Positions 44,596 through 53,715 of a stretch of DNA of 55,329 bases are shown piece after piece; position 1 is the first letter of the stretch; the number at the start of each line of letters is the position of its first letter. Origin of the DNA: a virus. Under the pieces are notes generated by a model. The model ran no database searches and had not been told where the DNA came from. It saw only the letters and a list, made by a program, of their open reading frames with translations. The DNA lies in IMG/VR virus record IMGVR_UViG_3300012582_000006, positions 1-55,329 of that record, one strand, 5' to 3'. Position numbers and translations under genes: made by a program.

Positions 44596-44998
44596 GATTC
44601 TGGATCGGTTGTCGATTCTGGAATTGAAGATCAATGCTGCAAAGAAAAAGAATGTTGATTCGACACACTTCGAAGCGGAGAAAGCTTCTTTGGATGAAGT
44701 ACTTCGTACGTGGCAGGCTGGTTTGCTGGAGGATTGTTGTGGGGACGAAGCTCGACACGATAAAAAACAGATACAAATTGCGGAACACAGAAATGCCTTG
44801 GCTGCGGTAAACGCTTTGTTGTGGAGAGCGGAAGATGAAGTTCGCGAAACGCCGGATACACAGGCGTTCAAGTTGGCGCGGCTTTGTAAGCATATCGTTA
44901 GCTTGAACGATTCCAGAGCGAAGCACGTGCTTGAGTTGAGTCGGTTGTATGGATTGGAGGATGAACCGGAGAAGCTATACTCAACAGTGGGGGCATAA
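44567..44998 (+). CDS. DUF6165-like helical protein
   Basis: A 143-residue helical protein beginning GTG 44567. PSPGEILDRLSILELKINAA is close to the GELxDKxTILxxK opening I know from DUF6165 and related proteins of sugar-transfer clusters. The remainder is a helical bundle with ALLWRAEDEVRE. Function unknown; its partners are normally glycosyltransferases, as here. Confidence 0.6.
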   Translation: MRLLNPSPGEILDRLSILELKINAAKKKNVDSTHFEAEKASLDEVLRTWQAGLLEDCCGDEARHDKKQIQIAEHRNALAAVNALLWRAEDEVRETPDTQAFKLARLCKHIVSLNDSRAKHVLELSRLYGLEDEPEKLYSTVGA

Positions 44999-44999
44999 A

Positions 45000-45683
45000 A
45001 TGAAACTGGGCATCGTGTTGCCGAGCTATTTATATTCGACAGAGAGAAAGAAACTGGCATGGAACGCTTTTCAGTCGTTGGCGAGAACGGAATCGTTGCA
45101 ACAGGAAACTCGTTTATTGTTGCTGGCAAAAGACGGGCATGAAATTGACTACGCCGAGATGCTCGATGGACTGCGGACAAAGTTTAACGTCATCCTGAAG
45201 TCTGACGCTGGATTGGACGGTACCGAACAGACACTGGCATTCGGTACGACGTGGTTGTTCAACGACTTCGGTGTTGATTATGTAACGTGGATGGGGGATG
45301 ACTCGTTGTTCAATCCGTTGTGGTTGTGGAAGCTGGACGGCTTGATTAAAAGGCATCCAGAAGCAAAGAGTTGGTCCGTCTACAGATCCGCCTACGAATG
45401 GGTGCACAAGACGTTGGATGATTCTGGTGAAGATGTATTGGTGAGATCAATTTGTGGCCACGGCATGACGTTGTCAAGGCAGGAGTGGAGAGAATGGGGA
45501 GTAAAGTGGCAGCAGGGGGCTTGGTGTGCGCCGGATGGGGATACGTTGGATCTTTGTCACTTTTGTGAACGTCCTGGTGATCGTTGGGTAACAAAGCAGA
45601 GTTATGTGCAGCATACTGGGAAGGTCGGCGTACATTGCACGGAATTGACACCGGAATACGCAAGAGACTTTCAGATGGCATAG
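45000..45683 (+). CDS. GT-A-like glycosyltransferase
   Basis: A 227-residue protein with VTWMGDDSLFNPLWLWKLD holding a DD-type metal motif, preceded by LAKDGHEIDYAEM. The C-terminal part (GAWCAPDGDTLDLCHFCERP) has Cys and Asp residues possibly binding substrate. The overall plan fits small GT-A enzymes. It starts ATG 45000, after the upstream TAA. Acceptor unknown. Confidence 0.65.
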   Translation: MKLGIVLPSYLYSTERKKLAWNAFQSLARTESLQQETRLLLLAKDGHEIDYAEMLDGLRTKFNVILKSDAGLDGTEQTLAFGTTWLFNDFGVDYVTWMGDDSLFNPLWLWKLDGLIKRHPEAKSWSVYRSAYEWVHKTLDDSGEDVLVRSICGHGMTLSRQEWREWGVKWQQGAWCAPDGDTLDLCHFCERPGDRWVTKQSYVQHTGKVGVHCTELTPEYARDFQMA

Positions 45684-45690
45684 GAGAAGA

Positions 45691-47028
45691 ATGATGGCAA
45701 AGGTTACGGAGAGATTATCTTGTAGGGCTTGTGGTAAAGAGTTCTCCGGAAAGATCTTGCTGAACTTCGGTCCTCAGGCGATCGTTGACTTTCTTGATGA
45801 AGGAGAAGTTGGAAGGGGTAAGGCACCGTTGCAATTGGTTTATTGCGAAGGATGCGGATTGGTACAGCTAAAACACACCGTGGATGCGGATACGTTGTAT
45901 AGAAAATTCTGGTATCGTTCCAGTGTGAACGAACAGATGCGAGATGCGCTGGCGAATGTGGTTGACTCGGCAATCAATCGGGCACATCTGGTGGCAGGAG
46001 ACGCGGTCTGCGATATCGGTTCAAACGATGGAGAGTTGCTTATGAATTATCCATCGAAGGGTATATTCAAGGTCGGTTTTGAACCTGCGGTTGATTTGGC
46101 AGAGGAGTCTGCGGGTAGATTTCGTGTTAGACAAGATGAGAACTTCGAGATCTTGCCAAAGTATTTCAATGCTGTAGAGGCTCTCTCGACTTCCAAGAGG
46201 GTTCGCTACAAGATCATTACGGCGATCGCGATGTTCTACGATCTGGATCATCCACTGGATTTTTTGCGTGACGTAAAAGCTTGTCTGTCGCCAGGTGGTG
46301 TCTTCATTTTGCAGATGAACTATCTCGGGCTGATGGTGAAGAACCTGGCTTTCGATAACATCAGTCACGAGCATTTGTGTTACTACTCGTTGTCAACGTT
46401 GAAACCGATGCTTGAAAAAGTCGGATTGGGAATATTCGATGTGAGTCTGAACGACGTAAACAGCGGTAGTATAAGAATCTATGCGGCGCATAAGAACGAG
46501 GCTTTAGCGGTGGAAGAGCCTTCGATGCAAGAGTTGTTGGCAACAGAATCGTCCCAGCTTTCAGAGCAGTCGATAGTGAACTTCGCGGAGCGGGTTGATG
46601 GGATGACCAAAGTCTTGCTTAGTTTTCTAAAGGAATTGAAGCGGGCCGGTAAAAAGGTATACGCCTATGGCGCTTCGACAAGAGGAATGACGTTGCTTCA
46701 GTCTCTGTTCAAAGAGGAACGGGCATCGGATTATCTGATCGCCGCCGCGGAAAGAGATCCGAGAAAGTACGGGAAGAGAATGGCTGGTTTGGATATACCA
46801 ATCATTCCAGAGGAACAAGCGCGGATGTATGCGGAGTATTTTCTTTTGTGTCCGTATCATTTTTGGAAATCGATAAGGGAGCGGGAAAAGTTTTGGATGA
46901 CATGCGGAGGGAAGTTTATCATTCCGTTGCCCTATCCGAAGGTGATTAGTTGTATGGGTGAAGATTCAATGGGTTTGATTCCGACTGCCAGGGATTTGGC
47001 CGAAGAATTGGATGCGATACGGGCATGA
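45691..47028 (+). CDS. NDP-sugar C-methyltransferase (TylC3/NovU-type)
   Basis: A 445-residue protein with the three-part plan of sugar C-methyltransferases: an N-terminal zinc site (SCRACGKEF, YCEGCGLVQL), a SAM domain (VCDIGSNDGELLMNYP) and a C-terminal substrate-binding domain (YAYGASTRGMTLLQS, FIIPLPYPKVI). It methylates carbon 3 or 5 of a dTDP-4-keto-6-deoxysugar, exactly what RmlA and RmlB would provide. ATG 45691 and 45694 are both possible starts. Confidence 0.85.
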   Translation: MMAKVTERLSCRACGKEFSGKILLNFGPQAIVDFLDEGEVGRGKAPLQLVYCEGCGLVQLKHTVDADTLYRKFWYRSSVNEQMRDALANVVDSAINRAHLVAGDAVCDIGSNDGELLMNYPSKGIFKVGFEPAVDLAEESAGRFRVRQDENFEILPKYFNAVEALSTSKRVRYKIITAIAMFYDLDHPLDFLRDVKACLSPGGVFILQMNYLGLMVKNLAFDNISHEHLCYYSLSTLKPMLEKVGLGIFDVSLNDVNSGSIRIYAAHKNEALAVEEPSMQELLATESSQLSEQSIVNFAERVDGMTKVLLSFLKELKRAGKKVYAYGASTRGMTLLQSLFKEERASDYLIAAAERDPRKYGKRMAGLDIPIIPEEQARMYAEYFLLCPYHFWKSIREREKFWMTCGGKFIIPLPYPKVISCMGEDSMGLIPTARDLAEELDAIRA

Positions 47029-47201
47029 GTAGAAAAGTCATCATGCGGTTTGTCGGGAACAGACAAGAGCCTGAGCCTGAGTTGATGGAAGAGAACAAAT
47101 TTGTTCAGCTGCCCTCGTTAGGAAAGGAGTTAGAGGAGGATTGGAAGGAGTGGATGAAGAGAGTTGTGTCAAAGACTTTTGCTATTTCGAGGAGAGATTA
47201 G
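47025..47201 (+). CDS. Very small charged protein (58 residues)
   Basis: Begins ATG 47025, overlapping the previous stop as ATGA, and ends TAG 47199-47201, two bases before the next ATG. It begins MSRKVIMRFVGNRQEPEP and has a helical end (EEDWKEWMKRVVSK). Position and overlap support it; function unknown. Confidence 0.6.
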   Translation: MSRKVIMRFVGNRQEPEPELMEENKFVQLPSLGKELEEDWKEWMKRVVSKTFAISRRD

Positions 47202-47202
47202 T

Positions 47203-48141
47203 ATGAAGAAAGCAATTGTCTTCGGGGCAAGCGGACAGATGGGTCAGTACCTGGTCGAGTTTTTGAAATCGAAACAGTACGAAGTGGCTCGGCCGACCGG
47301 TCGTGATTTCGACTTCGAAGAGCTTAGTCCTCTTTTGTTGATGAATCTTTTCCGTGAAGAGCAGCCGGATGAGATTTACAATATGGTCGGATTAAACTAT
47401 GCACCGGATTCATGGCATCTGCCGGGGAAATATTTGACGGTGAATGGTTTGGCAGTACAGAAGCTTCTTGGTCAGTTGAGGCTTTCAGCTCCACAAGCAA
47501 AGTTCTTTCAGGCTGGTTCTGCTGAAGTGTTTGAAAAGGCTTCGGTGATGCAGTCTGAAGATACAAATAAATTGCCAGAGAATCCATACGGGCTGTCAAA
47601 AATGATGGCAATGGATTTGGTTCGAATCTACAGAGAGCGGTATGGGTTGTTTGCCTGTACTGGAATATTTTTTAATGCCGAGTCTCCGAGGCGGGACAAG
47701 TTCTTTTTCTCGATGAAGGTTGCGAGCGAAGCGGCGCGGATAAGGAAGGAACAGTTGGAGTCCGGAAAGTGGGAGCCGATGAAGCTTGGTAATCTTGATG
47801 CCAGAAGGGATTGGGGATGGGCTCCGGAATATGTTGAAGTGGCTTGGATGATGCTTCAACAAGAGGAACCAATGGATTTTGTAATCGGGACTGGAGAGTC
47901 ACATACTTGTTTGGAATTTGTGATGGAGGCTTTATCGGTTGCCGGTTGTCCGGATGTGAAGAAAGATTTCGACAAGTACGTGACTTATGAGAAGGCGGAG
48001 AGAAAAACACAAGAGAGAAATTGTATGCAGGCGGTGCCGTTGAAAGCTGAGAAGACCCTTGGTTGGAAAGCTCGGTACAAGTTTGTAAACGTGGTTCACA
48101 TGTTGGTGGAAGCGGAAATGAAAGTTGGGGTTGTTGTGTGA
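47203..48141 (+). CDS. GDP-mannose 4,6-dehydratase-like SDR (copy 1)
   Basis: A 312-residue extended SDR: FGASGQMGQYLVE at the NAD site, YNMVGLNYAP, GSAEVFEK, YGLSKMMAMD (catalytic Tyr-x3-Lys), FFNAESPRR, LGNLDARRDWGWAPEYVEVA and VIGTGESHT. This matches GMD, though SAEVF replaces the usual SSEMF and the NxxESPRRG arginine region is modified. Its partner at 52544 is more canonical. It may form 6-deoxy-4-keto-mannose or use another NDP-sugar. Confidence 0.8.
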   Translation: MKKAIVFGASGQMGQYLVEFLKSKQYEVARPTGRDFDFEELSPLLLMNLFREEQPDEIYNMVGLNYAPDSWHLPGKYLTVNGLAVQKLLGQLRLSAPQAKFFQAGSAEVFEKASVMQSEDTNKLPENPYGLSKMMAMDLVRIYRERYGLFACTGIFFNAESPRRDKFFFSMKVASEAARIRKEQLESGKWEPMKLGNLDARRDWGWAPEYVEVAWMMLQQEEPMDFVIGTGESHTCLEFVMEALSVAGCPDVKKDFDKYVTYEKAERKTQERNCMQAVPLKAEKTLGWKARYKFVNVVHMLVEAEMKVGVVV

Positions 48142-48195
48142 AAGGTGGCCTTGGTTACAAATTGGGGAGACAGGCAATGAGAATGGAGACAAAAG

Positions 48196-49632
48196 TTGAC
48201 AAAAGTTTTGCTGTTGGATAGTCCGAGCTGGCGACTTTTCAATCCTCGATTGCATTGTCATCTTGGGATTCTATATCTGGCTGGTTCATTGAGGGCGGCA
48301 GGTCACGATGTGAAGGTTTTAGATTGTCATCGGGTGACGACGTGGGATGGGAAAAATCTTGGAATCAGAAAAGAACTTCTCGAGCCGTGTGATGTACTGG
48401 GCCTTTCTGCAACTACTGCCAACGTCAAGTGGGGACAGGAATTGGCTGCGGCGTGGCCTGCAAAAATTAAAGTGTTGGGCGGTACGCATGTTACTCATAT
48501 CATGGAAGGTCCCCACGAACGTTTCAAGCAACGGAAGTATTTCGAACCCTTCGACTTTGTCATGTATGGAGAATGTGAAGAATCGTTTGTGGAGTTCGTG
48601 TCCGTTTGTGGACGAGGTGATAGTCCAAAGACAAGCTTCATACCTGGTCTCGTTTGGTGGGACGATTTCGGAACGCATAAAATACCTACGGGACCTTTAC
48701 CTGATGTCACCAGAATCGCTGGACCGGCTTTCGACTTATGGGAAGCTGGATTTGAAAAAGGAGCCTTGAGTTCGACGTCTGCAAAAGGGAAGGAACTGGA
48801 TGCGAGTAATCTGATGACCGCCTCGTTGTATACGGCGAGGGGTTGTCCGTATGGTTGTACATTCTGTGCGGATGCGAGGACTAAACTACGTGAAGAGACC
48901 ATTGGCCAGATCGAGAAGGAAGTTGCCACTTTGTCAGCGCTGGGCGTACAGGCCATCAGAATTCAGGACGATACCTTTACCATCCGAGAAGAAAGATGTA
49001 GGCAGATATCCGATGTTTTGCATTCCTATGGAATGCGTTGGCGGGCTTGTACGAGAGTCAACCTTAGAAATCCAGACCTCTTCCGGTACATGGCGGACCG
49101 TGGTTGTACGGAACTTGGTTTCGGAATCGAGCACGGAAGTAGGAGAATGCTGAAGGCGATGAACAAGGGTACGACACCGGAGGCAAATGAAATCGGTGTA
49201 AAGATGTGTCAGGATGCGGGGATGTTTGCAAGAGCTTTCCTCATGATCGGTTTTCCCGGCGAGACCGAAGAATCGATTCAGGAGTTAGAGGAATGGATAT
49301 TAAGGGTAAGACCAAGCGCGGTAACATTGAGCTTGTTTCAACCATTTCCGGGATCAGACGTGTGGAACCATCCGGAACGCTACTCTGTCGGGATTCAAGA
49401 GGACGATTTCGAAAAATTTTGGCAATTGGGTGGCGACGACGACGAGAAGATGATGGTCCTGGAGCTACCTACTATCTCGCGGAGTCGGTTGTTCTTTCAC
49501 CGCCAGCGACTGATCAGACTTTTCGAAGAGGAGATCGGAAAGTTGGATCGGACTCAGGTACACGGAAACATCGGAACATTCGGACCGGCGGTTCTAGATT
49601 TAGGATTGCAGGGTGAAGGGTGTGCGGTTTGA
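48196..49632 (+). CDS. B12-binding-type radical SAM enzyme
   Basis: A 478-residue protein. An N-terminal Rossmann-like B12-type domain (LHCHLGILYLAGSLRAAGHD, IKVLGGTHVTH) precedes the radical SAM core with CPYGCTFC (Cys217, Cys221, Cys224). Further segments are IRIQDDTFTI, GFGIEHGSRRML and ARAFLMIGFPGETEES. Such enzymes methylate or rearrange unreactive carbons. TTG 48196 is the start, with GGAG 7 bases upstream. Within a sugar cassette, C-methylation of a sugar or of another surface molecule is possible. Confidence 0.85.
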   Translation: MTKVLLLDSPSWRLFNPRLHCHLGILYLAGSLRAAGHDVKVLDCHRVTTWDGKNLGIRKELLEPCDVLGLSATTANVKWGQELAAAWPAKIKVLGGTHVTHIMEGPHERFKQRKYFEPFDFVMYGECEESFVEFVSVCGRGDSPKTSFIPGLVWWDDFGTHKIPTGPLPDVTRIAGPAFDLWEAGFEKGALSSTSAKGKELDASNLMTASLYTARGCPYGCTFCADARTKLREETIGQIEKEVATLSALGVQAIRIQDDTFTIREERCRQISDVLHSYGMRWRACTRVNLRNPDLFRYMADRGCTELGFGIEHGSRRMLKAMNKGTTPEANEIGVKMCQDAGMFARAFLMIGFPGETEESIQELEEWILRVRPSAVTLSLFQPFPGSDVWNHPERYSVGIQEDDFEKFWQLGGDDDEKMMVLELPTISRSRLFFHRQRLIRLFEEEIGKLDRTQVHGNIGTFGPAVLDLGLQGEGCAV

Positions 49633-50600
49633 AAGTCGGGCTGATATCAAATTGGGATCTTCGCTGCGGAAATGCTCAGTATGCTAGAGACCTGGTTACG
49701 GAGCTGGAAAAAGAATTTGTTGTCATGGGACTAGCTCCTTTATTGAGTCAGGTCCGGCAGACGAATATAGATGATGTGGATGTGGTTATCGTGAACTGGC
49801 ATCCGTCTCGGGTTACGGTGACAGAACAAGATATGAGGTGGTTGAAGGAGTGCGGAAAGAAGACAATTCTGATTTTACAGAACTCCTTTCGGGAGCCTCC
49901 GGTGATCGAAGAAGGTAATATGCTGTTGGTGGTGGATATGGTGGTGGCTCACGAAGAGATGACGTTTGTTGGCCAGCAACCAAACTTTCGATGTATTCAG
50001 CATGGGATACCGGAGATAGAAGATCTTCCGGCTCCTTATGAAGACAGGTGGATCGGAACGGCTGGGTTTGCATTTCCTTGGAAGAGATTTGACGTGGTTG
50101 CGGAGGTGGCAAAGAAGTTCAATGCTCGTTGTCGAATCATCTCTTCACAGTCGGATCAGATGGGTACGGACGATTTCTTGAAAGGGATAGCTGGTCACCT
50201 TGGATCACTTGTTGACATGCATAAGGATTGGTATACGGTGCAGGAAGTGGTGCGGATGCTAGCGGAATGTACATTGAATATCTTTTGGTTCAATTCATAC
50301 AGTCCTGAAGATCAGTTGGGACAATCGGGATCGGTTCGGTTAGGCTTAGCGGCAAGGAGACCGACGATCATTTCCACACACAAGAAATTTCGTACGTTGT
50401 TGCCTTATGGAGATGAGTTGTATGTCTGTTTGAGGGAAGAAGATGTATACTTAGCGGTAGAAGAGATATTGTCTTCGCCTGAGAAAGCGAAGAAGCCAAA
50501 GAGGCTGTTGGAAGGGTTGGGTTGGTCGAAGACTGGCGCACAGTATAGGGAATTGGTCAGAGAAGTTTGTAAAGTAGAGACAAAAGGAGAAGTAGTATGA
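49629..50600 (+). CDS. GT-B glycosyltransferase (family 4-like)
   Basis: A 323-residue protein with an N-terminal KVGLISNWDLRCGNAQYA and a C-terminal Rossmann half (RWIGTAGFAFPWKRFDVVAE, RLGLAARRPTIISTH), the GT-B arrangement. The E-x7-E motif typical of GT4 is not clear. The start is TTG 49629 overlapping the previous stop (TTGA), with GTG 49620 as alternative. It would attach one of the sugars made nearby. Confidence 0.7.
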   Translation: MKVGLISNWDLRCGNAQYARDLVTELEKEFVVMGLAPLLSQVRQTNIDDVDVVIVNWHPSRVTVTEQDMRWLKECGKKTILILQNSFREPPVIEEGNMLLVVDMVVAHEEMTFVGQQPNFRCIQHGIPEIEDLPAPYEDRWIGTAGFAFPWKRFDVVAEVAKKFNARCRIISSQSDQMGTDDFLKGIAGHLGSLVDMHKDWYTVQEVVRMLAECTLNIFWFNSYSPEDQLGQSGSVRLGLAARRPTIISTHKKFRTLLPYGDELYVCLREEDVYLAVEEILSSPEKAKKPKRLLEGLGWSKTGAQYRELVREVCKVETKGEVV

Positions 50601-51100
50601 AAAAGTCGTACGTGGTTTTGCTTGGATTGCTGTTGATGTTCGCCGGATTGGTGTGGTCACAGACCTCGGCTCCTCCGACGTTAGCAACATCAGAAGTTAG
50701 CATGGATACTGGAAATGGTTTCGGTTCAACGGGTCTCTATGCCAGAAGATTTTCGAATGTGGATGTAAACGTTGGTAGCGATATTACTCTAACGCAAAGT
50801 GCTACAAACGGCGATTCATTTACAATCAACACGAACGGAATCTACGCGATTAGCTATACGAATTATTCGGCGAATGGTGATACGTCTATCATTTCTCTGA
50901 ACTCAAGTGGGGCAACAACAACGAATAGTCTAACGGTGGCGAATCGTCTTTGCGCATTTTCTATGAGTGCTGGTCAGCTGCACAGTTGTTCAATCACTTT
51001 GGGACTTTCTTCTGGAGACGTAATTCGGGCTCACAGTTCGACGGCGGGACAGACGGATGGAAATGATTATGTGCGCTTTGTGATTACAAGAGTGCGCTGA
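50597..51100 (+). CDS. Secreted C1q/TNF-like protein with signal peptide
   Basis: A 167-residue protein. Residues 1-22 are a signal peptide (KKSYVVLLGLLLMFAGLVWS, cleavage near SQT). The mature part is all-beta: NGFGSTGLYARRF, then SDITLTQSATNGDSFTINTN, GIYAISYTNYSANGD and DYVRFVITRVR, the C1q-like jelly-roll pattern. It starts ATG 50597 over the previous stop. A phage-encoded exported trimer could sit on the host surface or act as a moron protein. Confidence 0.7.
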   Translation: MKKSYVVLLGLLLMFAGLVWSQTSAPPTLATSEVSMDTGNGFGSTGLYARRFSNVDVNVGSDITLTQSATNGDSFTINTNGIYAISYTNYSANGDTSIISLNSSGATTTNSLTVANRLCAFSMSAGQLHSCSITLGLSSGDVIRAHSSTAGQTDGNDYVRFVITRVR

Positions 51101-51102
51101 AG

Positions 51103-51816
51103 ATGAACATTCTAGAAGGCAGTGGCAGTCACGGAAAGTATCATTTTTGGGATGGGGATTGGTTAGGTGCGAAGACGGCGTCCGGAGAGATTCTGGATTC
51201 GTATTTGCTTCCTTGGATGGACACTTTGACTTCAGGTCAGATAATGGTTGATGTGGGGGCGCATATCGGTACGTTTACCATTCGTCTGGCATTAAGAGGT
51301 GTTAAGGTAAAGGCTTTTGAAGCAAGTCCGGAAGTGTTTGAGCTTTTGAGAATGAATGTGAAAGAAAACGGAGTGACCAATTTAGTAACGACGTATAACG
51401 TGGCGCTCTATGACAAAGAGATTGATTTGAAAGTTAGTCCAGATTGTGCCTATGAGAAGTTGGCGAATGGGAAACTGGATTATGCATCGAGAGATTGTTC
51501 GGGTTGGCTTTGGTTAGAGCCTGGAAAAGATGTTTACGAGTTTAGAGCAAAGGCCTTGGATTCTTTTGCTTTTGAAGATGTGGCTCTTATTAAAGTGGAT
51601 GCAGAAGGCTGTGATCTAAGAGTTCTTGAAGGAGCTAGGAAAACGATAGAATCGTATCGTCCGGTACTTTGCTATGAGTTCAATATGAGACCGGCGCGCT
51701 CGAATGGTTATGGAGTAGAGGATCTGAATGACTTTGTACGAGGTCTTGGCTACAAGGTAATTACGGTCGCTGATCACAGTATAGAAAATAAAGATTTCGT
51801 TGGAGTACCGAAGTGA
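51103..51816 (+). CDS. FkbM-family methyltransferase
   Basis: A 237-residue class I methyltransferase with VDVGAHIGTFTIRLAL as SAM loop, KAFEASPEVFELLRMNV and LIKVDAEGCDLRVLEGA, the EGxE-like block replaced by AEGCD. FkbM enzymes O-methylate sugars and polyketides. It starts two bases after the preceding stop. Likely acts on sugars of this cassette. Confidence 0.85.
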   Translation: MNILEGSGSHGKYHFWDGDWLGAKTASGEILDSYLLPWMDTLTSGQIMVDVGAHIGTFTIRLALRGVKVKAFEASPEVFELLRMNVKENGVTNLVTTYNVALYDKEIDLKVSPDCAYEKLANGKLDYASRDCSGWLWLEPGKDVYEFRAKALDSFAFEDVALIKVDAEGCDLRVLEGARKTIESYRPVLCYEFNMRPARSNGYGVEDLNDFVRGLGYKVITVADHSIENKDFVGVPK

Positions 51817-52547
51817 TTTTGTCGCGAACGATGCATGAAGCTGATTACACAGAGTTGAAAGACGAAGGCGAAATCTTGTTAGAAGTGCAACGTCAGATTC
51901 AAATGTGGTATCCTCCTCAACATAAGCACAGAGTTTGGGAGTATACATTGGCGCAAAAGGTTTTGAAAGCTGTGTACGGTGATGTCGTAGGACTACACGT
52001 AACTGACGTTGGCTGCGCTGGCAGTTTTCTGTCTCCGATTCTCTCTTGGCTTGGCCATACAGTTTTGATGTATGAGATCTGGCAGTTTGGAGATTTATAC
52101 GAGTACACGGTAGAGCAGATGCGTCGGGTTCGAATGAAGAAGAATGGGAAGGCTGGCGTTTATGAGTTTCGGAATAAAGGAATGGGTAGTTTTACTGACG
52201 CGGATCGGGGGATGGACGCGGCCTTTTGTATATCGACGTTGGAGCACATTGGAGAGTATCAAAAGGCTTTTCGGGATTTACTGAGTACGGTTCGGCCGGG
52301 TGGCTTGGTTTTCATGACGACCGACTTTGCTGAAGACGAAACGGACCACTATCAGTATTCGTATTTGAGGGCCGGGAAGATGTTCAACAAGTCAACGTAC
52401 TTGGAGTTGTCGAATATAGCTCACGGTGATGGGTTTGAATTTTTGGGTGGGGTTGGTGAGTACGATTGGGACTGGGACGATAGTTGCAGATTGGTAAACG
52501 ACTACGGTTTCGCTTCACTCGCAATGGTAAAAAGGAGAGAAGGATGA
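51813..52547 (+). CDS. Class I SAM methyltransferase
   Basis: A 244-residue protein starting GTG 51813 (GTGA overlap). VTDVGCAGSFLSPILSW is the SAM loop, DAAFCISTLEHIGEYQKAF and VRPGGLVFMTTDF are motifs for a methyltransferase of the type 11/25 group. The C-terminus has a WDWDDSCR-containing tail. Its methyl acceptor is unknown. Confidence 0.8.
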   Translation: MILSRTMHEADYTELKDEGEILLEVQRQIQMWYPPQHKHRVWEYTLAQKVLKAVYGDVVGLHVTDVGCAGSFLSPILSWLGHTVLMYEIWQFGDLYEYTVEQMRRVRMKKNGKAGVYEFRNKGMGSFTDADRGMDAAFCISTLEHIGEYQKAFRDLLSTVRPGGLVFMTTDFAEDETDHYQYSYLRAGKMFNKSTYLELSNIAHGDGFEFLGGVGEYDWDWDDSCRLVNDYGFASLAMVKRREG

Positions 52548-53548
52548 AGACAGCACTTGTAACCGGTAGCCTCGGACAGGACGGAACTTATCTGACGGAG
52601 CATCTGTTGGAGTTGGGATACAAGGTGTTCTGTGGAATCAGGAGGGATCCTAGATCGGCGCAGACGATCGAGAAGGCAACTTGGGCACAGAAAATTATGG
52701 AAACGGGAAACGTGGAGTTTGTCTATCTCGATATGCGTGACGAACTTAGTATCAGAACGGCGATAAGAAAGTCGTGGCCTGATGAGATCTACAATCTGGC
52801 GGGGCAGGTGTATGTACCGCTGTCGTGGGAGATGCCGGAAGAGACCTTCGATGTGAATACGGGTGGCTTGGCGAGAATTCTAAAAGTGGTGGAGTATTTG
52901 AAGAAGGATACGAAAGTCTATCAAGCCTCCAGTTCGGAGATGTTTGGAAATCAAGAAGGCGCTTGTACGGTGGAGACACAGATGAGGCCGACCTCTCCGT
53001 ACGGAGTTTCAAAGTTTGCGGCTCACAAGTTGGTTTCGCTGTACCGGGACAAAGGAATTTTCGCGGTGGGTGGGATTCTTTTCAATCATGAAAGTCCTCG
53101 CAGAGGACATGAAATGGTTACCAGAAAGATCGCAAAGCATGTGGCTGCTTGGGCGACGGGTTCGTCACATAATTTGTACATGGGCCATTTGAACTCCAGA
53201 CGGGATTGGGGATTTGCTGGGGAATATGTGAAGGCGATGCATTTGATGCTGCAGCGTGAGGTGCCGATGGATTACGTTGTCGGTACGGGGGAATCGCATT
53301 CCGTTGCTGACTTTCTGGAGGCTGCCAGGATTGAAATGGGTCTATCAAAAGACTTTGTTGACGCGCATACTTGTCTTGACGAAAGGTTCGTTAGGACACA
53401 GGAAATTTTTGACATGAGGGCCGACAATACCGAGTTGTTACAGGAACTCTTTTGGGTTCCTCAAGTGAAATTTACGGGGTTGGTTAGTTTGATGGTGCGG
53501 GCAGAGTACGAGAAGTTGAAAGGGAAAGAAGAGGTGGCACGGGCATGA
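52544..53548 (+). CDS. gmd: GDP-mannose 4,6-dehydratase (copy 2, canonical)
   Basis: A 334-residue GMD: GSLGQDGTYLTEHLLELG, NLAGQVYVPLSWEMP, SSSEMFGNQ, YGVSKFAAHKL (Tyr-x3-Lys), FNHESPRRG and LGNLxxRRDWGFAGEY-like (MGHLNSRRDWGFAGEY) match GMD, including the Glu of the active site. It converts GDP-mannose to GDP-4-keto-6-deoxymannose, the precursor of fucose, rhamnose and perosamine. No reductase or aminotransferase follows, so host enzymes may finish the sugar. Confidence 0.9.
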   Translation: MKTALVTGSLGQDGTYLTEHLLELGYKVFCGIRRDPRSAQTIEKATWAQKIMETGNVEFVYLDMRDELSIRTAIRKSWPDEIYNLAGQVYVPLSWEMPEETFDVNTGGLARILKVVEYLKKDTKVYQASSSEMFGNQEGACTVETQMRPTSPYGVSKFAAHKLVSLYRDKGIFAVGGILFNHESPRRGHEMVTRKIAKHVAAWATGSSHNLYMGHLNSRRDWGFAGEYVKAMHLMLQREVPMDYVVGTGESHSVADFLEAARIEMGLSKDFVDAHTCLDERFVRTQEIFDMRADNTELLQELFWVPQVKFTGLVSLMVRAEYEKLKGKEEVARA

Positions 53549-53715
53549 GCAAAGATATTCTACAGCCGGTAAACACGACGCAGTCAACGTCGCCTTCGAT
53601 CAGAAGGGCGGCAGAGGAACCAAAGAACTGGAGGGCGTTGGGAGAAACGGATGTGAAGAAAGTGATACAAGACGCACCGACGAAGAATCCGGTTTCCCCG
53701 GAAACAAACAAATGA
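53545..53715 (+). CDS. Very small disordered protein (56 residues)
   Basis: Begins ATG 53545 overlapping the gmd stop (ATGA) and ends at 53715 over the next start. Starts MSKDILQPVNTTQSTS, rich in Pro/Lys/Ala and lacking a hydrophobic core. Similar to other small disordered proteins near head genes. Function unknown. Confidence 0.55.
   Translation: MSKDILQPVNTTQSTSPSIRRAAEEPKNWRALGETDVKKVIQDAPTKNPVSPETNK

Noticed and set aside
48138-48221. A 27-codon frame between the GMD-like gene and the radical SAM gene
   Set aside because: Very short, overlaps the TTG start and ribosome site of the radical SAM gene, and has no distinguishing composition.
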